Assembly: GCF_001905825.1 (NCBI RefSeq)
Contig: NZ_LIVV01000002.1
Coordinates: 1,244,441-1,308,440, forward strand
Direction of reading: 5' to 3'
Length of the DNA: 64,000 nucleotides
Source of the DNA: Streptomyces sp. CB02009
GTDB taxonomy: Bacteria > Actinomycetota > Actinomycetes > Streptomycetales > Streptomycetaceae
The translations under genes and the position numbers were made by a program. Shown piece by piece: positions 17,355 through 25,305 of this stretch (position 1 is its first letter; each line of letters starts with the position of its first letter). The notes below the pieces were generated by a model. That model saw nothing but the letters and a program-made list of their open reading frames with translations. It did not search any database and was not told the origin of the DNA.

Positions 17355-20300
17355 TCAGCGGCCGTGGTCGCGGAGGCGGCCCACGCGCTCGCGGTCGGCG
17401 CGGAGCTCCGCACGCAGGAGCCGTGAGAGCGGGGTGACGAGACGGCGCGCCAACTCGTCCAGCTGGGTGGGTGAATCGGGCTCGGCGGGTCCCGGTGCGG
17501 CGGCAGTGCGCTGCACGGACGGGGAGGATGCGGTCGGGGCGGTCCGGCCGACCGTCGTGGCGGCCCGCGGAGCATGCGCGGCCGACGCGGGGGCCGGGGC
17601 GGCCGAGGTCCGCTGGAGCGGGATGGGGGTGACCACGGGGACGGCCGGTGCGGCCGCCGGGGTCACGGACGGCGTCGCCCCGGTGGCGGTCTGCCGCTGG
17701 ACGACCGGCCGGGCGACGGGCCGCGCGGCGGACGGACGGGCGAGGGGGACGACGGGCCGGGCGGAGCCCTGGGGCGCGGGGGCGCCGCTGCGGGGCGGAG
17801 CGGCGGCGGAGCGCTGGACGGCCGGGACGGGGGCGGGGGAGGGGGAGACGGGGGTGGAGGGTGAGGTGGCGGCGGCGGTCGGCGTGAAGAGGGGAACGGC
17901 GGAGGGCGCCGCGGGCATGGGCACGGGCACGGGTGCGGCCTGTCGGGGACCGGGCGCGGTGGCGGGCGCGGTGGCGTCGGGCGAAGTGCTCGCGCGGGGA
18001 GACGGGTTCGGGGTGAGCGGTCGGGCCGTGGCCAGCGGCCGGACGCCCTTCCGCTGCACGGCCGGCGCGGTGGCGCGCGGGAGATCGGTGACGGTGACGA
18101 CGGGCGGTCGCGTGGGGGGAGTGGGGCCGGGAGTGTGGGGCTGTGCGGACGCGGGGGAGTCGGCAGGGGGCTGGGACCATGGTGCGGCCGTGGCTGTGGC
18201 CGCGGTGCGCTGGACCGGGGGCGGAGTGGACGGCCCGGTGGATGCGTTCGCGAGGGGTGCCGTGGAGGTCATGGGGAGCGTGGGGACGCCCGGAGCCAGG
18301 TGCCGGTCGGCGGTCGACCGCTGTACGGGCATGGCCTCGGCCGACGCCGGGACGGGGGCGGCTGCCCGGGTCGGAGCGGCGGGGGCGTCGAGTGCGGGCG
18401 TGGGCGTGGGCGTGGGTGCGGGTGAGGGTGCCGTGGTCGGAGCGGGCGTCGGCGGTGTCGCGGCAGCGCGGGCGATCGGCGCGCCGATCGGAGACCTCCG
18501 CGACGCGGTGTTCGTACGCGAGGCCGGGGCGTGGGCGGTGGCGCGCTGAACGGGGGCGCCGAGTCCCGGCCGGGTCGGCGGAGTCGGAGAGGTGGCCGGG
18601 GTGACGGGGGCAGCGGCGGGCGCTCGCGAGACCGGCGGCGCCGGGGCGGTCGGGCTCTCCTGAGACCTCGGCGAGGTCGTACGCGCAGGTGCGGCGTGAA
18701 CCGTGGGCGCGGTGGCATCCGAGGGCACCGGGGAGGGTGCCGGAGTCGACGGGTGCGAGGGGGAGGCCGAGCTCTTCGGGGGGAGGGATGTGACGGGTGG
18801 GCGGGGCGCTGGTGTCGACGGAGTCATGGGGCCTGCCGGGGAGGCCGACCTGGAGATGGTCCGGGCCACCGGAGGCACGGAAGCCCCCGGGGCCGGGGCC
18901 GGTGAGGCAGGCGAGGCCGATGAGATCGACGGGGCCGACGGCGTCGACGGCGTCGAGGTGGCTGCGGGGGAGGCGGAACGCGTGACGGTTCCGGCCGCCG
19001 GGGTGGCCGGAGTTGCCGGAGTCGTCGGGCTCGCCGACGTCTCACGCGGACCCGACCGGGTCGGTGCCCCCGGCCCGGCGGGTGCGACGGAACCGGCCCT
19101 CTGCACCGGAGCCGCAGGACCGGCGGGCGCGTTGGCCGGCGCCTGCCGTGTCGACGGGCTCGTCCGAGGCGCCGGACCCGACGGAGCCGCGGTGGCCGTC
19201 TGGGCGGCCGGAGCAACCGCCGGGGCCGCCGGGGGAGTCACCGGCGGCGTCGCCGCCGTCGTGTTCCAGTCGGCACCCGGTGCGCGCCGCGAGCGGCGCA
19301 CGGGAGGGCGGCGCTGCACGGGGGTGCCGGGTGCCAGGCCGGGAGTCCCGGGCCCGCCGGGGGATGCGGGACCCGGGACGTTCTGGGGCCGACCGGCAGC
19401 CGAGGGCTCCGGTGCGGCGGTGTCGGGCGCGTCCGTGGGACGCGCCTCGCTCTTCGGCGTACGGGCGGGAGTCGCGGACCGCTGGATCGCCGCCGCGTCG
19501 GGTCCGGCCTGGCCCTCGGCGCGCGCGGCACCGGCCGGAGCAAGTCGCCGCGGCGGTTGCACGGGCTGCGCGGAGACCAGCGGTGGCCGCCGAACGTGCG
19601 CGGGCCGTACGGGACCCGGCAGCGTGGTCCTGCCGGACGACGGCTGCGCGGACCCGGCAGCGCCGGCCTCGGGCGCGGACGCGGGAGCGACCCGGGCGTC
19701 CGTCCCACGGTCGGCCAGACCGGCGCGCTGCACGACGGGAGGCACCGAGCGGGGCGCGCCCGAGGCAGCACCCCTATCCCCGGCTTCGCGCGCCGCGGCG
19801 CCACCCCGTACCGGTGCGGCAGGAGCCTCCCCCTGTACGGGACGAGGGGGCGTCGTGGGCCGACCGGTCCGCGGCGTCGCGGGCGCGCGCTGTACGGACG
19901 GTGTCGTGTGCCGTCCAGGACCCGCCTCGGTCGCAGACCCAGCCGCAGACCGGGCCGTACCCGTCGAACTCGCGGTCCGCGACGCATCCGTCGGCCGTGC
20001 AGCCGAGCCCTCCGATCCCGCCACCGGCAACCGCAGGCCCGGCAGTTCCGCCGTCCCGGAGTGCCCGGCCGACGCGGGTTCCCCGGGCACGGGCAGAGGC
20101 ACGGCCCGCACCGCGTCGAGCATGACGCCGCCCGGCGCGTCCGGCACCGCCCCGTGGCCGAGGTCGCTCTGGAAGGAGGGGTTCCAGTGGGTGGCGAGCG
20201 AGGTGGAGAAGCCGTGCTCCGCGACGGTCCGCGGACCCGCGGCCAGCACCCGCTGCACGGGCGGCAGCGCCCGCCACGCGTCCCCGGACGCCGCCGCCGG

Positions 20301-20402
20301 CGCGACGGACGCCGAGCTCTCCTCGCGTCCGCCGGACTCCGCGCCCCGCGCCTGCTGCGCGTTCCGCGTCCGCGCCGTCCGCCACTTATCGAACACTCCC
20401 AC
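17355..20402 (-). CDS. Very large disordered Ala/Pro/Thr-rich CIS protein with V/I/L-Q-R motifs
   Basis: About 1015 residues; no family recognised with certainty. The N-terminal 130 residues look structured (DKWRTARTRNAQQARG; FSTSLATHWNPSFQSDLGHG), the middle 800 are low complexity (Ala, Pro, Thr, Ser), and the last 45 form an amphipathic helix (LDELARRLVTPLSRLLRAEL). Fourteen V/I/L-Q-R motifs recur, mostly P/A/S-x-V-Q-R-A/S/T. It sits between the two tube genes inside the structural operon, so a tape-measure, scaffold or cargo-docking role is possible. GTG 20402 has GGAGG 5 nt upstream; GTG at 20414 or 20396 are alternatives. Codon usage is normal for the host, so it is not an artefact. Confidence 0.7.
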   Translation of the reverse strand: MGVFDKWRTARTRNAQQARGAESGGREESSASVAPAAASGDAWRALPPVQRVLAAGPRTVAEHGFSTSLATHWNPSFQSDLGHGAVPDAPGGVMLDAVRAVPLPVPGEPASAGHSGTAELPGLRLPVAGSEGSAARPTDASRTASSTGTARSAAGSATEAGPGRHTTPSVQRAPATPRTGRPTTPPRPVQGEAPAAPVRGGAAAREAGDRGAASGAPRSVPPVVQRAGLADRGTDARVAPASAPEAGAAGSAQPSSGRTTLPGPVRPAHVRRPPLVSAQPVQPPRRLAPAGAARAEGQAGPDAAAIQRSATPARTPKSEARPTDAPDTAAPEPSAAGRPQNVPGPASPGGPGTPGLAPGTPVQRRPPVRRSRRAPGADWNTTAATPPVTPPAAPAVAPAAQTATAAPSGPAPRTSPSTRQAPANAPAGPAAPVQRAGSVAPAGPGAPTRSGPRETSASPTTPATPATPAAGTVTRSASPAATSTPSTPSAPSISSASPASPAPAPGASVPPVARTISRSASPAGPMTPSTPAPRPPVTSLPPKSSASPSHPSTPAPSPVPSDATAPTVHAAPARTTSPRSQESPTAPAPPVSRAPAAAPVTPATSPTPPTRPGLGAPVQRATAHAPASRTNTASRRSPIGAPIARAAATPPTPAPTTAPSPAPTPTPTPALDAPAAPTRAAAPVPASAEAMPVQRSTADRHLAPGVPTLPMTSTAPLANASTGPSTPPPVQRTAATATAAPWSQPPADSPASAQPHTPGPTPPTRPPVVTVTDLPRATAPAVQRKGVRPLATARPLTPNPSPRASTSPDATAPATAPGPRQAAPVPVPMPAAPSAVPLFTPTAAATSPSTPVSPSPAPVPAVQRSAAAPPRSGAPAPQGSARPVVPLARPSAARPVARPVVQRQTATGATPSVTPAAAPAVPVVTPIPLQRTSAAPAPASAAHAPRAATTVGRTAPTASSPSVQRTAAAPGPAEPDSPTQLDELARRLVTPLSRLLRAELRADRERVGRLRDHGR

Positions 20403-20435
20403 AGTCCCCTCCACCCTCCCTTCCCTGTCCTGCCG

Positions 20436-20588
20436 TTACGTCTGCGACCGCTCCACCAGCGACGCCACCTGGGCCACGTACCTCCGCCGGTCCGCGTGCT
20501 CCAGGTCGAGGATGGCGTCCATGCCCCAGTGGAAGTGGAAGGCGAGGTACGCGGTCTCCTCCTCGATCCGGTCGGCCGCGTACGTCAC
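20436..20588 (-). CDS. Small CIS tail protein (DUF6760-like, 50 aa)
   Basis: 50 residues, beginning at GTG 20588, which overlaps the upstream stop as GTGA. Sequence runs from VTYAADRIEEETAYLAFHFH through WGMDAILDLEHADRRRYV. Very small proteins of this kind occur at the same place in many actinobacterial CIS loci, between a tail-assembly-type gene and the baseplate genes. Start upstream (20648) was rejected because that extension is antisense-like and lacks a ribosome site. Role unknown; an assembly factor is likely from position. Confidence 0.75.
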   Translation of the reverse strand: MTYAADRIEEETAYLAFHFHWGMDAILDLEHADRRRYVAQVASLVERSQT

Positions 20589-21004
20589 GATTCCCCCAGG
20601 CGGCTCCCGGCCAGCTCGACCTCGAACGACTCCTCGCAGTGCGGGCACGCCACGGCGGCCCGGGTGTGGCCCTCCGCGTTGATCTGCCGGTAGAAGTCCT
20701 GGAGGAACGCCAGGTCCGAGGCGAACATGTTCTCCACCGTCCCGTCGTGGACCGACGGGAGCGTGCCGAGCCGGGTGATGACCCGGCCGAGCAGCACCAC
20801 GGACAGGTACGCCGGGTTCTCGCGGACCCGGATGTCGCGCAGCGGGAGCAGCTCGTCCCGGGCCGTGGCCAGCCGCATCGCCCCGTTGCGGTGCACCGTG
20901 CCCGCCTCGTCGACGAACCCGCGCGGCAGCTCGAACTCGAACTCCGTGCGGAGCGGCTCCTGCGGGCGTCCCTGCTGCGTGCCCGCCGATCCCTCGCGTC
21001 GCAT
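20585..21004 (-). CDS. CIS tail-assembly-type protein with CPHC motif
   Basis: 139 residues. The N-terminal part (EFEFELPRGFVDEAGTVHRN, then GAMRLATARDELLPLRDIRV) and helical YLSVVLLGRVITRLGTL resemble the T4-type tail-tube assembly proteins found beside tube genes in CIS loci. Near the C-terminus is ACPHCEESFEVEL with a single CxxC, so a dimeric metal site is conceivable. ATG 21004 shares one base with the stop of the tube gene (TGATG), and the 3' end overlaps the next gene by 4 nt, a fully coupled chain. Confidence 0.75.
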   Translation of the reverse strand: MRREGSAGTQQGRPQEPLRTEFEFELPRGFVDEAGTVHRNGAMRLATARDELLPLRDIRVRENPAYLSVVLLGRVITRLGTLPSVHDGTVENMFASDLAFLQDFYRQINAEGHTRAAVACPHCEESFEVELAGSRLGES

Positions 21005-21447
21005 CAGCCGAGCGTCAGCTCTTCGAAGGTGATGGTGACCTGCTCGGTGAGGGCCGCCGCGTCGCCGGCCTTCGTCGCGCTCAGCTCCACCTTGGTGCAC
21101 CAGGCGTTGCGCAGGTTGTACCGCTTGACCTCGGTGAGCTGGTAGTCGAGGAAGATGATGGACGCGTCCTTGCGGGCCGAGCCCATGTCACCGGCGATGG
21201 ACGACGTGATCCACTCGGTGAACGCGGCGGACTGGGTCGCACCGCGCGTGACCGTGCACTCGCCGGCCTTCTTCACGCCGGGGAGCTTCTTGATGATCGG
21301 CTTGCCGTCCGCGGAGACCTGCTGGAACTCGATGACGTCCTGCTCCATCGAGAGGCCGCTGATCTCCTGCAGGGTCTCGACCATGACGCCGTCGATCTGC
21401 AGGCCGAAATTGTGGGTGGTGAGGGCGTCACCGGTGTCGAGGGACAT
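21004..21447 (-). CDS. CIS major inner tube protein (gp19 family)
   Basis: 147 residues. Typical CIS tube subunit: DALTTHNFGLQIDGVMVETL, EISGLSMEQDVIEFQQVSAD, GKPIIKKLPGVKKAGECTVT and a terminal TEQVTITFEELTLG strand. Hexamers of this protein stack to form the channel inside the sheath. Encoded directly after the sheath gene (102-bp gap), the usual order. The strong AGGAGTGAACCCCC-type site before ATG 21447 fits high expression. Confidence 0.95.
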   Translation of the reverse strand: MSLDTGDALTTHNFGLQIDGVMVETLQEISGLSMEQDVIEFQQVSADGKPIIKKLPGVKKAGECTVTRGATQSAAFTEWITSSIAGDMGSARKDASIIFLDYQLTEVKRYNLRNAWCTKVELSATKAGDAAALTEQVTITFEELTLG

Positions 21448-21549
21448 GGGGGTTCACTCCTGTTCGAGGGGCGGAACCGGGCGCGTGGGCGCACGGACCC
21501 GGGCCGGAAGGGGGAAGGACGAGTGGTACGGAGCGCGATGAGGGGAGGA

Positions 21550-23136
21550 CTACTCCTCCAGCTCGCCCCCGCCGCCCTGGATCTGCGCCAGCCGGAAGAC
21601 CACGAACTCGGCCGGCTTCACCGGGGCGATGCCGATCTCGCAGACCACGCGGCCGAGGTCGACCGACTCCGGCGGGTTGGTCTCCGCGTCGCACTTCACG
21701 TAGAAGGCGTCTTCGGCGCGCTGGCCGAACAGTGCGCCCTGACGCCACTCGTTGACGAGGAAGGCCGAGATGTTGCGGCGGATACGGGCCCACAGGGAGG
21801 GGTCGTTGGGCTCGAAGACGACCCACTGCGTCCCGACGAGGATCGACTCCTCGAGGTAGTTGAAGTAGCGGCGGACGTTCAGGTAGCGCCACGCCGGGTC
21901 GGAGGCCAGCGTCCGCGCGCCCCACACCCGGATGCCGCGGCCGGGGAACGCGCGGATGCAGTTCACACCGATCGGGTTGAGCAGGTCCTGCTCACCGCGC
22001 GTGATCTGCAGCTCCAGGTCCACCGCGCCTCGGACGATCTCGTTGGCGGGGGCCTTGTGGACACCGCGCTCGGCGTCGTTGCGCGCCCAGACGCCGGCCA
22101 TGTGGCCGGACGGCGGAACCACCCGGGTCTGGCCGCTCGCCGGGTCGAAGGCCTTGATCCACGGGTAGTAGAGGGTTGCGTACGGGGAGTCGTAACCGGC
22201 GATCTCCTGGCGCCACTTGCGGATGTCGCGGGCGTTCAGCGAGGGCGGCGGGTCGAGGATCGCCATCCGGTCGCCCATCAGCTCGCAGTGCGCGATGAGC
22301 CCGATCTGGACGGCCTTGACCTGCTCCAGGTCGATGAGCCCCTGCTGGTAGGCGGCCATCAGGTCGGGCACGGCCACCATGTTGATCTCGTCGTACGCCT
22401 CCAGGCCGCCGAAGCCGGTGCGGTCGGCGGAGTCGCCGATGAACTGCCCGGACTCCAGGGCGGCGGCGACATCCGCGCCCGCGTCGACCTGAGCCGGGAT
22501 CCGCGCGGGCGGGGCGAGCGTCACGGACTGCGCGTCGGGCCTGGCGAGCTGCCCGCCGGCTGCGGCCTCCTCCAGGACGATCGTCTTGGAACGCTGCTTG
22601 ACCTGCGCGACCACGTAGTTGCGGGCGCTCTTCTTGGCGGAGGCGTCGAAGCTCTCGACGACCTTCTCGCCGTCCTTGACGACCAGCTTGAAGCGTTCGG
22701 CCTCGCCCTCGACGTCCTGCACCTCGACGGTGAGCGCCCCGCCGGCCTCGGATCCGGCCGTGATCGCGGCGACCCTGAAGGGGCCGAGCGCGACGGCCTC
22801 ACCGGCGACGAGCTCAGGAGCGGCGGCCGCCGCGGCGGCCGATCCGACGGCGCGCGTGGCGCCCTGCGCGTCGCCGCCGCCGACGCGCACGACGTACGCG
22901 GCGGTGCCGCCGTTGTTGAAGAAGCCGTACACGGAGTGGGCGAGGTAGTACCCGTCTGCGAAGTCACCGAACGACGCCACGTACTGGGACCAGTTGGTGA
23001 CGAGCACGGGCTCGTTGAGCGGCCCGGCGGGCGCGAGCCCGACGAACGCGGCGACAGAGGTTCCGAGGCCCTCGATGGGACGGGAGCCGCTGGCGACTTC
23101 CTCGACGTAGACGCCGGGGGACAGGTACGTGGGCAT
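21550..23136 (-). CDS. CIS contractile tail sheath protein
   Basis: 528 residues. N-terminal PTYLSPGVYVEEVASGSRPI and GLGTSVAAFVGLAPAGPLNE are the hallmark of phage/CIS sheath proteins; the C-terminal conserved block includes YPWIKAFDP, SGHMAGVWARNDAERGVHKA, NPIGVNCIRAFPGRGIRVWG, ARTLASDPAWRYLNVRRYFN, and ends GIAPVKPAEFVVFRLAQIQG. The variable domain is inserted around residues 60-270. Contraction of this sheath drives the tube and spike forward. ATG 23136 follows GAGGAG by about 8 nt. First gene of the long minus-strand structural operon. Confidence 0.96.
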   Translation of the reverse strand: MPTYLSPGVYVEEVASGSRPIEGLGTSVAAFVGLAPAGPLNEPVLVTNWSQYVASFGDFADGYYLAHSVYGFFNNGGTAAYVVRVGGGDAQGATRAVGSAAAAAAAPELVAGEAVALGPFRVAAITAGSEAGGALTVEVQDVEGEAERFKLVVKDGEKVVESFDASAKKSARNYVVAQVKQRSKTIVLEEAAAGGQLARPDAQSVTLAPPARIPAQVDAGADVAAALESGQFIGDSADRTGFGGLEAYDEINMVAVPDLMAAYQQGLIDLEQVKAVQIGLIAHCELMGDRMAILDPPPSLNARDIRKWRQEIAGYDSPYATLYYPWIKAFDPASGQTRVVPPSGHMAGVWARNDAERGVHKAPANEIVRGAVDLELQITRGEQDLLNPIGVNCIRAFPGRGIRVWGARTLASDPAWRYLNVRRYFNYLEESILVGTQWVVFEPNDPSLWARIRRNISAFLVNEWRQGALFGQRAEDAFYVKCDAETNPPESVDLGRVVCEIGIAPVKPAEFVVFRLAQIQGGGGELEE

Positions 23137-23537
23137 GGTGCGTGTTCTCCTCGGAGAGCGTGGTTCTGCGGAAGGCGGTGGCTCTGCGGTGTCACAGCGT
23201 GGGGCGTGCGGTTGCCCGCTTCCGGCGCGCCGCGGTGCTTCGACCTCGTCCCGCTCGCCCTCCCCCCGACCGTGGACAGCGGTCGTTCGCCTCCGACTCT
23301 CGCCGAACCGCGCCGCGCCGAGCAGGGGAGAAGGGGCGCTCACGAGGGCAGGGCGGCCTGCCCTCCCGGACATCGGACACCGGACGTCCGACCGGCGGTG
23401 GGTGCGCCCCGGCCCCCCGGCCCCGGGCGCCGCGTCGTCCCCGCCGTCGCCCACGGGCTGCCGGGGCACGTCACGCTGCCCCCGAGCAGGGACTTTCGGG
23501 CAGCCGGACACCCCGCCCGCACCCTTAGCGTTCGCCC
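23137..23537. promoter_or_regulatory. Divergent promoter region between sheath gene and membrane protein gene
   Basis: 401 bp without a supportable gene. A perfect 8-bp hairpin lies at 23345-23352/23357-23364 (AGGGCAGG/CCTGCCCT). TAGCGT at 23526-23531 is a -10-like hexamer ending 6 nt before ATG 23538, with no ribosome site, so the plus-strand gene is probably leaderless. The promoter of the sheath operon must also lie here, but I could not place its hexamers. Confidence 0.5.
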
Positions 23538-25187
23538 ATGACCATGTGGACCTCTCTGGACCCGGCCGAGGTGACCGTCGAGCCCGGAGCACGGGCCGGC
23601 GCCCGACTGCGGGTGCGGAACACCGGCGACACCGTCGAGGAATACCGCCTCTCGCTCGTCGGCAAACCCTCGGGCTGGTCCCGGATCGAGCCGGACGTGC
23701 TCCGCCTCTACCCGGGCAGCGAGGGCACCGCCGAGATCTCCTTCGCCCCGCCCCGCTCCTCGGACATGGAGGCCGGGCCCCTCGCGTACGGCATCCGTGT
23801 CGACCCCCGGGAGAACTCCGGCGCCCGCGACGTCGTGGAGGGCCGGCTGACCGTCACGCCCTTCACCGAGACGCGCGCCGAACTGCTGCCGCCCGCCCTG
23901 ATCGGCCGCTTCCGCGGCCGGGCCCGGATCGCCGTGGACAACCTCGGCAACACCCCGTTGACCGCGTCCCTGGTGGCCCGCGACGAGGCGAACCGACTCA
24001 CCTTCGACGTGCGGCCGAACGCCGTGCAGATCGCCCCGGGCCGTGCCGCCTTCGGTGAACTCGTGGTGCGGCCGCAGGCCGTGCGATGGACCGGCGCCGA
24101 GGAGTCGCACCGGTTCACCGTGGCCGTCCGGCGGGCCGGCGACGACACCGCGCTCGACCTCGACGCCACCTTCGACCAGCGCCCCGTCTTCGGGAACTGG
24201 CTCGTCGTGGCGGGCGGACTGCTGCTGACGGCCGTGATCGCGTTCGTCGTGCTCTGGATCAACTTCTCCCCGAAGGTCGTCAGCGCGGCGAAGGACCTCC
24301 GGGCGACCAACGCGCCCCGGCCCGTGCCGCAGGGCACCGGCGACTCGCTCCCCGACGCGCCGCCGCCGCCCGGCGGGACCGGCGGACCCACCCCGGGCGA
24401 GCAGCCGCCCGGTTCCCTGCCGCCCCTGACGGACGGGGGGTCGCCGGGCGGCGGCGACGGGACGGGTGACGGTCCGGGCGGCGACGGCGGCGGACCGACC
24501 GAGGGCGGCGCATCCGGAGGCGGGGGCGGAGGCGACGGCAGCGGTGGCGGCAGCCCGACCGAGGGCGGCTCCGAGCCCGGTGACGGCGGGAACGAGCCGC
24601 CTCCGGCCGAGCCCGCCGCTCCGGTGAACGTGCCGCCCTGGCGCCTCGGCTACCCGAAGGACGACGTCGTGGAGTTCGCCCAGGAGCGCCTCGCGTCCCT
24701 CGGCAACGCGTGCACGCTCAAGCCGGGCTGGAACCCCGGTGTGATCGACACGGCGACACGCAACTCCCTCGTCTGCTACCAGCGACTCGTGTACAAGGAC
24801 GGCGTCGAGAAGCAGAAGAACTCCGCCGAGATCTTCCTGACGGACACGGAGGGCGAGCTCGGCCGCGCGACCCTCGTCTCCCTGTGGGCCCAGCGCATCA
24901 CCCCCGACACGGTGAAGCCTGGCTCGACCACGATGCAGACCACCCAGCTGACGGCGGCCTTCTGGTGGGCGTACAACCGCGAGTCCAGCCCCGAGGACCT
25001 CGCCAGGGAGCGCGCGTTCGCCCGGCAGGGCATCGCGTACTTCCGTACGGACAAGGAGTCGCCCAGCACGTACAGCAAGCAGGTCGCCGACAAGATCCGC
25101 GCCTACCAGACGGCCGTCGGCCTGCCCGCGACCGGCACGACCGACTGGGCCACGCTCCGCAAGATGATCGGCGGCAGCGTCATGTGA
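23538..25187 (+). CDS. CIS-linked single-span membrane protein with Ig-like and peptidoglycan-binding-like domains
   Basis: 549 residues. Residues 1-215 form two Ig/CARDB-like beta domains (VTVEPGARAGARLRVRNTGD; RGRARIAVDNLGNTPLTASL). One transmembrane helix follows at about 219-243 (GNWLVVAGGLLLTAVIAFVV), then a Pro/Gly-rich linker of about 110 residues and a C-terminal helical region ending in a peptidoglycan-binding-like repeat (VADKIRAYQTAVGLPATGTTDWATLRKM). No signal peptide precedes the first domain, so the N-terminus is likely cytoplasmic and the C-terminal domain faces the wall. It is the only plus-strand gene within the CIS locus. Such a protein could tether the CIS to the envelope; it competes with the product of 9944-11257 for that role. 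Confidence 0.8.
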   Translation: MTMWTSLDPAEVTVEPGARAGARLRVRNTGDTVEEYRLSLVGKPSGWSRIEPDVLRLYPGSEGTAEISFAPPRSSDMEAGPLAYGIRVDPRENSGARDVVEGRLTVTPFTETRAELLPPALIGRFRGRARIAVDNLGNTPLTASLVARDEANRLTFDVRPNAVQIAPGRAAFGELVVRPQAVRWTGAEESHRFTVAVRRAGDDTALDLDATFDQRPVFGNWLVVAGGLLLTAVIAFVVLWINFSPKVVSAAKDLRATNAPRPVPQGTGDSLPDAPPPPGGTGGPTPGEQPPGSLPPLTDGGSPGGGDGTGDGPGGDGGGPTEGGASGGGGGGDGSGGGSPTEGGSEPGDGGNEPPPAEPAAPVNVPPWRLGYPKDDVVEFAQERLASLGNACTLKPGWNPGVIDTATRNSLVCYQRLVYKDGVEKQKNSAEIFLTDTEGELGRATLVSLWAQRITPDTVKPGSTTMQTTQLTAAFWWAYNRESSPEDLARERAFARQGIAYFRTDKESPSTYSKQVADKIRAYQTAVGLPATGTTDWATLRKMIGGSVM

Positions 25188-25256
25188 CCCGCGGCAGTGT
25201 CCTGTGAACTGAGCGCGTCGTCCGGTGACTTGAGGGCGGCGGAGTCGACGACAGAG

Positions 25257-25287
25257 GAGAGGGGCCACCCGCCGGGTGGCCCCTCTC
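25257..25287. terminator. Bidirectional hairpin terminator between convergent genes
   Basis: Perfect 14-bp arms, GAGAGGGGCCACCC at 25257-25270 and its complement at 25274-25287, around a GCC loop. It lies 69 bp after the membrane protein stop and 18 bp after the ATPase stop, exactly where two converging transcripts should end. Confidence 0.85.
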
Positions 25288-25305
25288 CCCTTGCCGTGCC
25301 CGCCG

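Noticed and set aside
18703..20682. 659-codon plus-strand open frame with Ala/Gly-rich sequence
   Set aside because: Antisense of the disordered Q-R protein; only the minus strand retains motifs, structured ends and operon position.
21412..23541. 709-codon plus-strand open frame
   Set aside because: It is exactly antisense to the sheath gene and reads as Arg/Gly/Val/Asp-rich sequence without domains; high GC leaves the opposite frame open.
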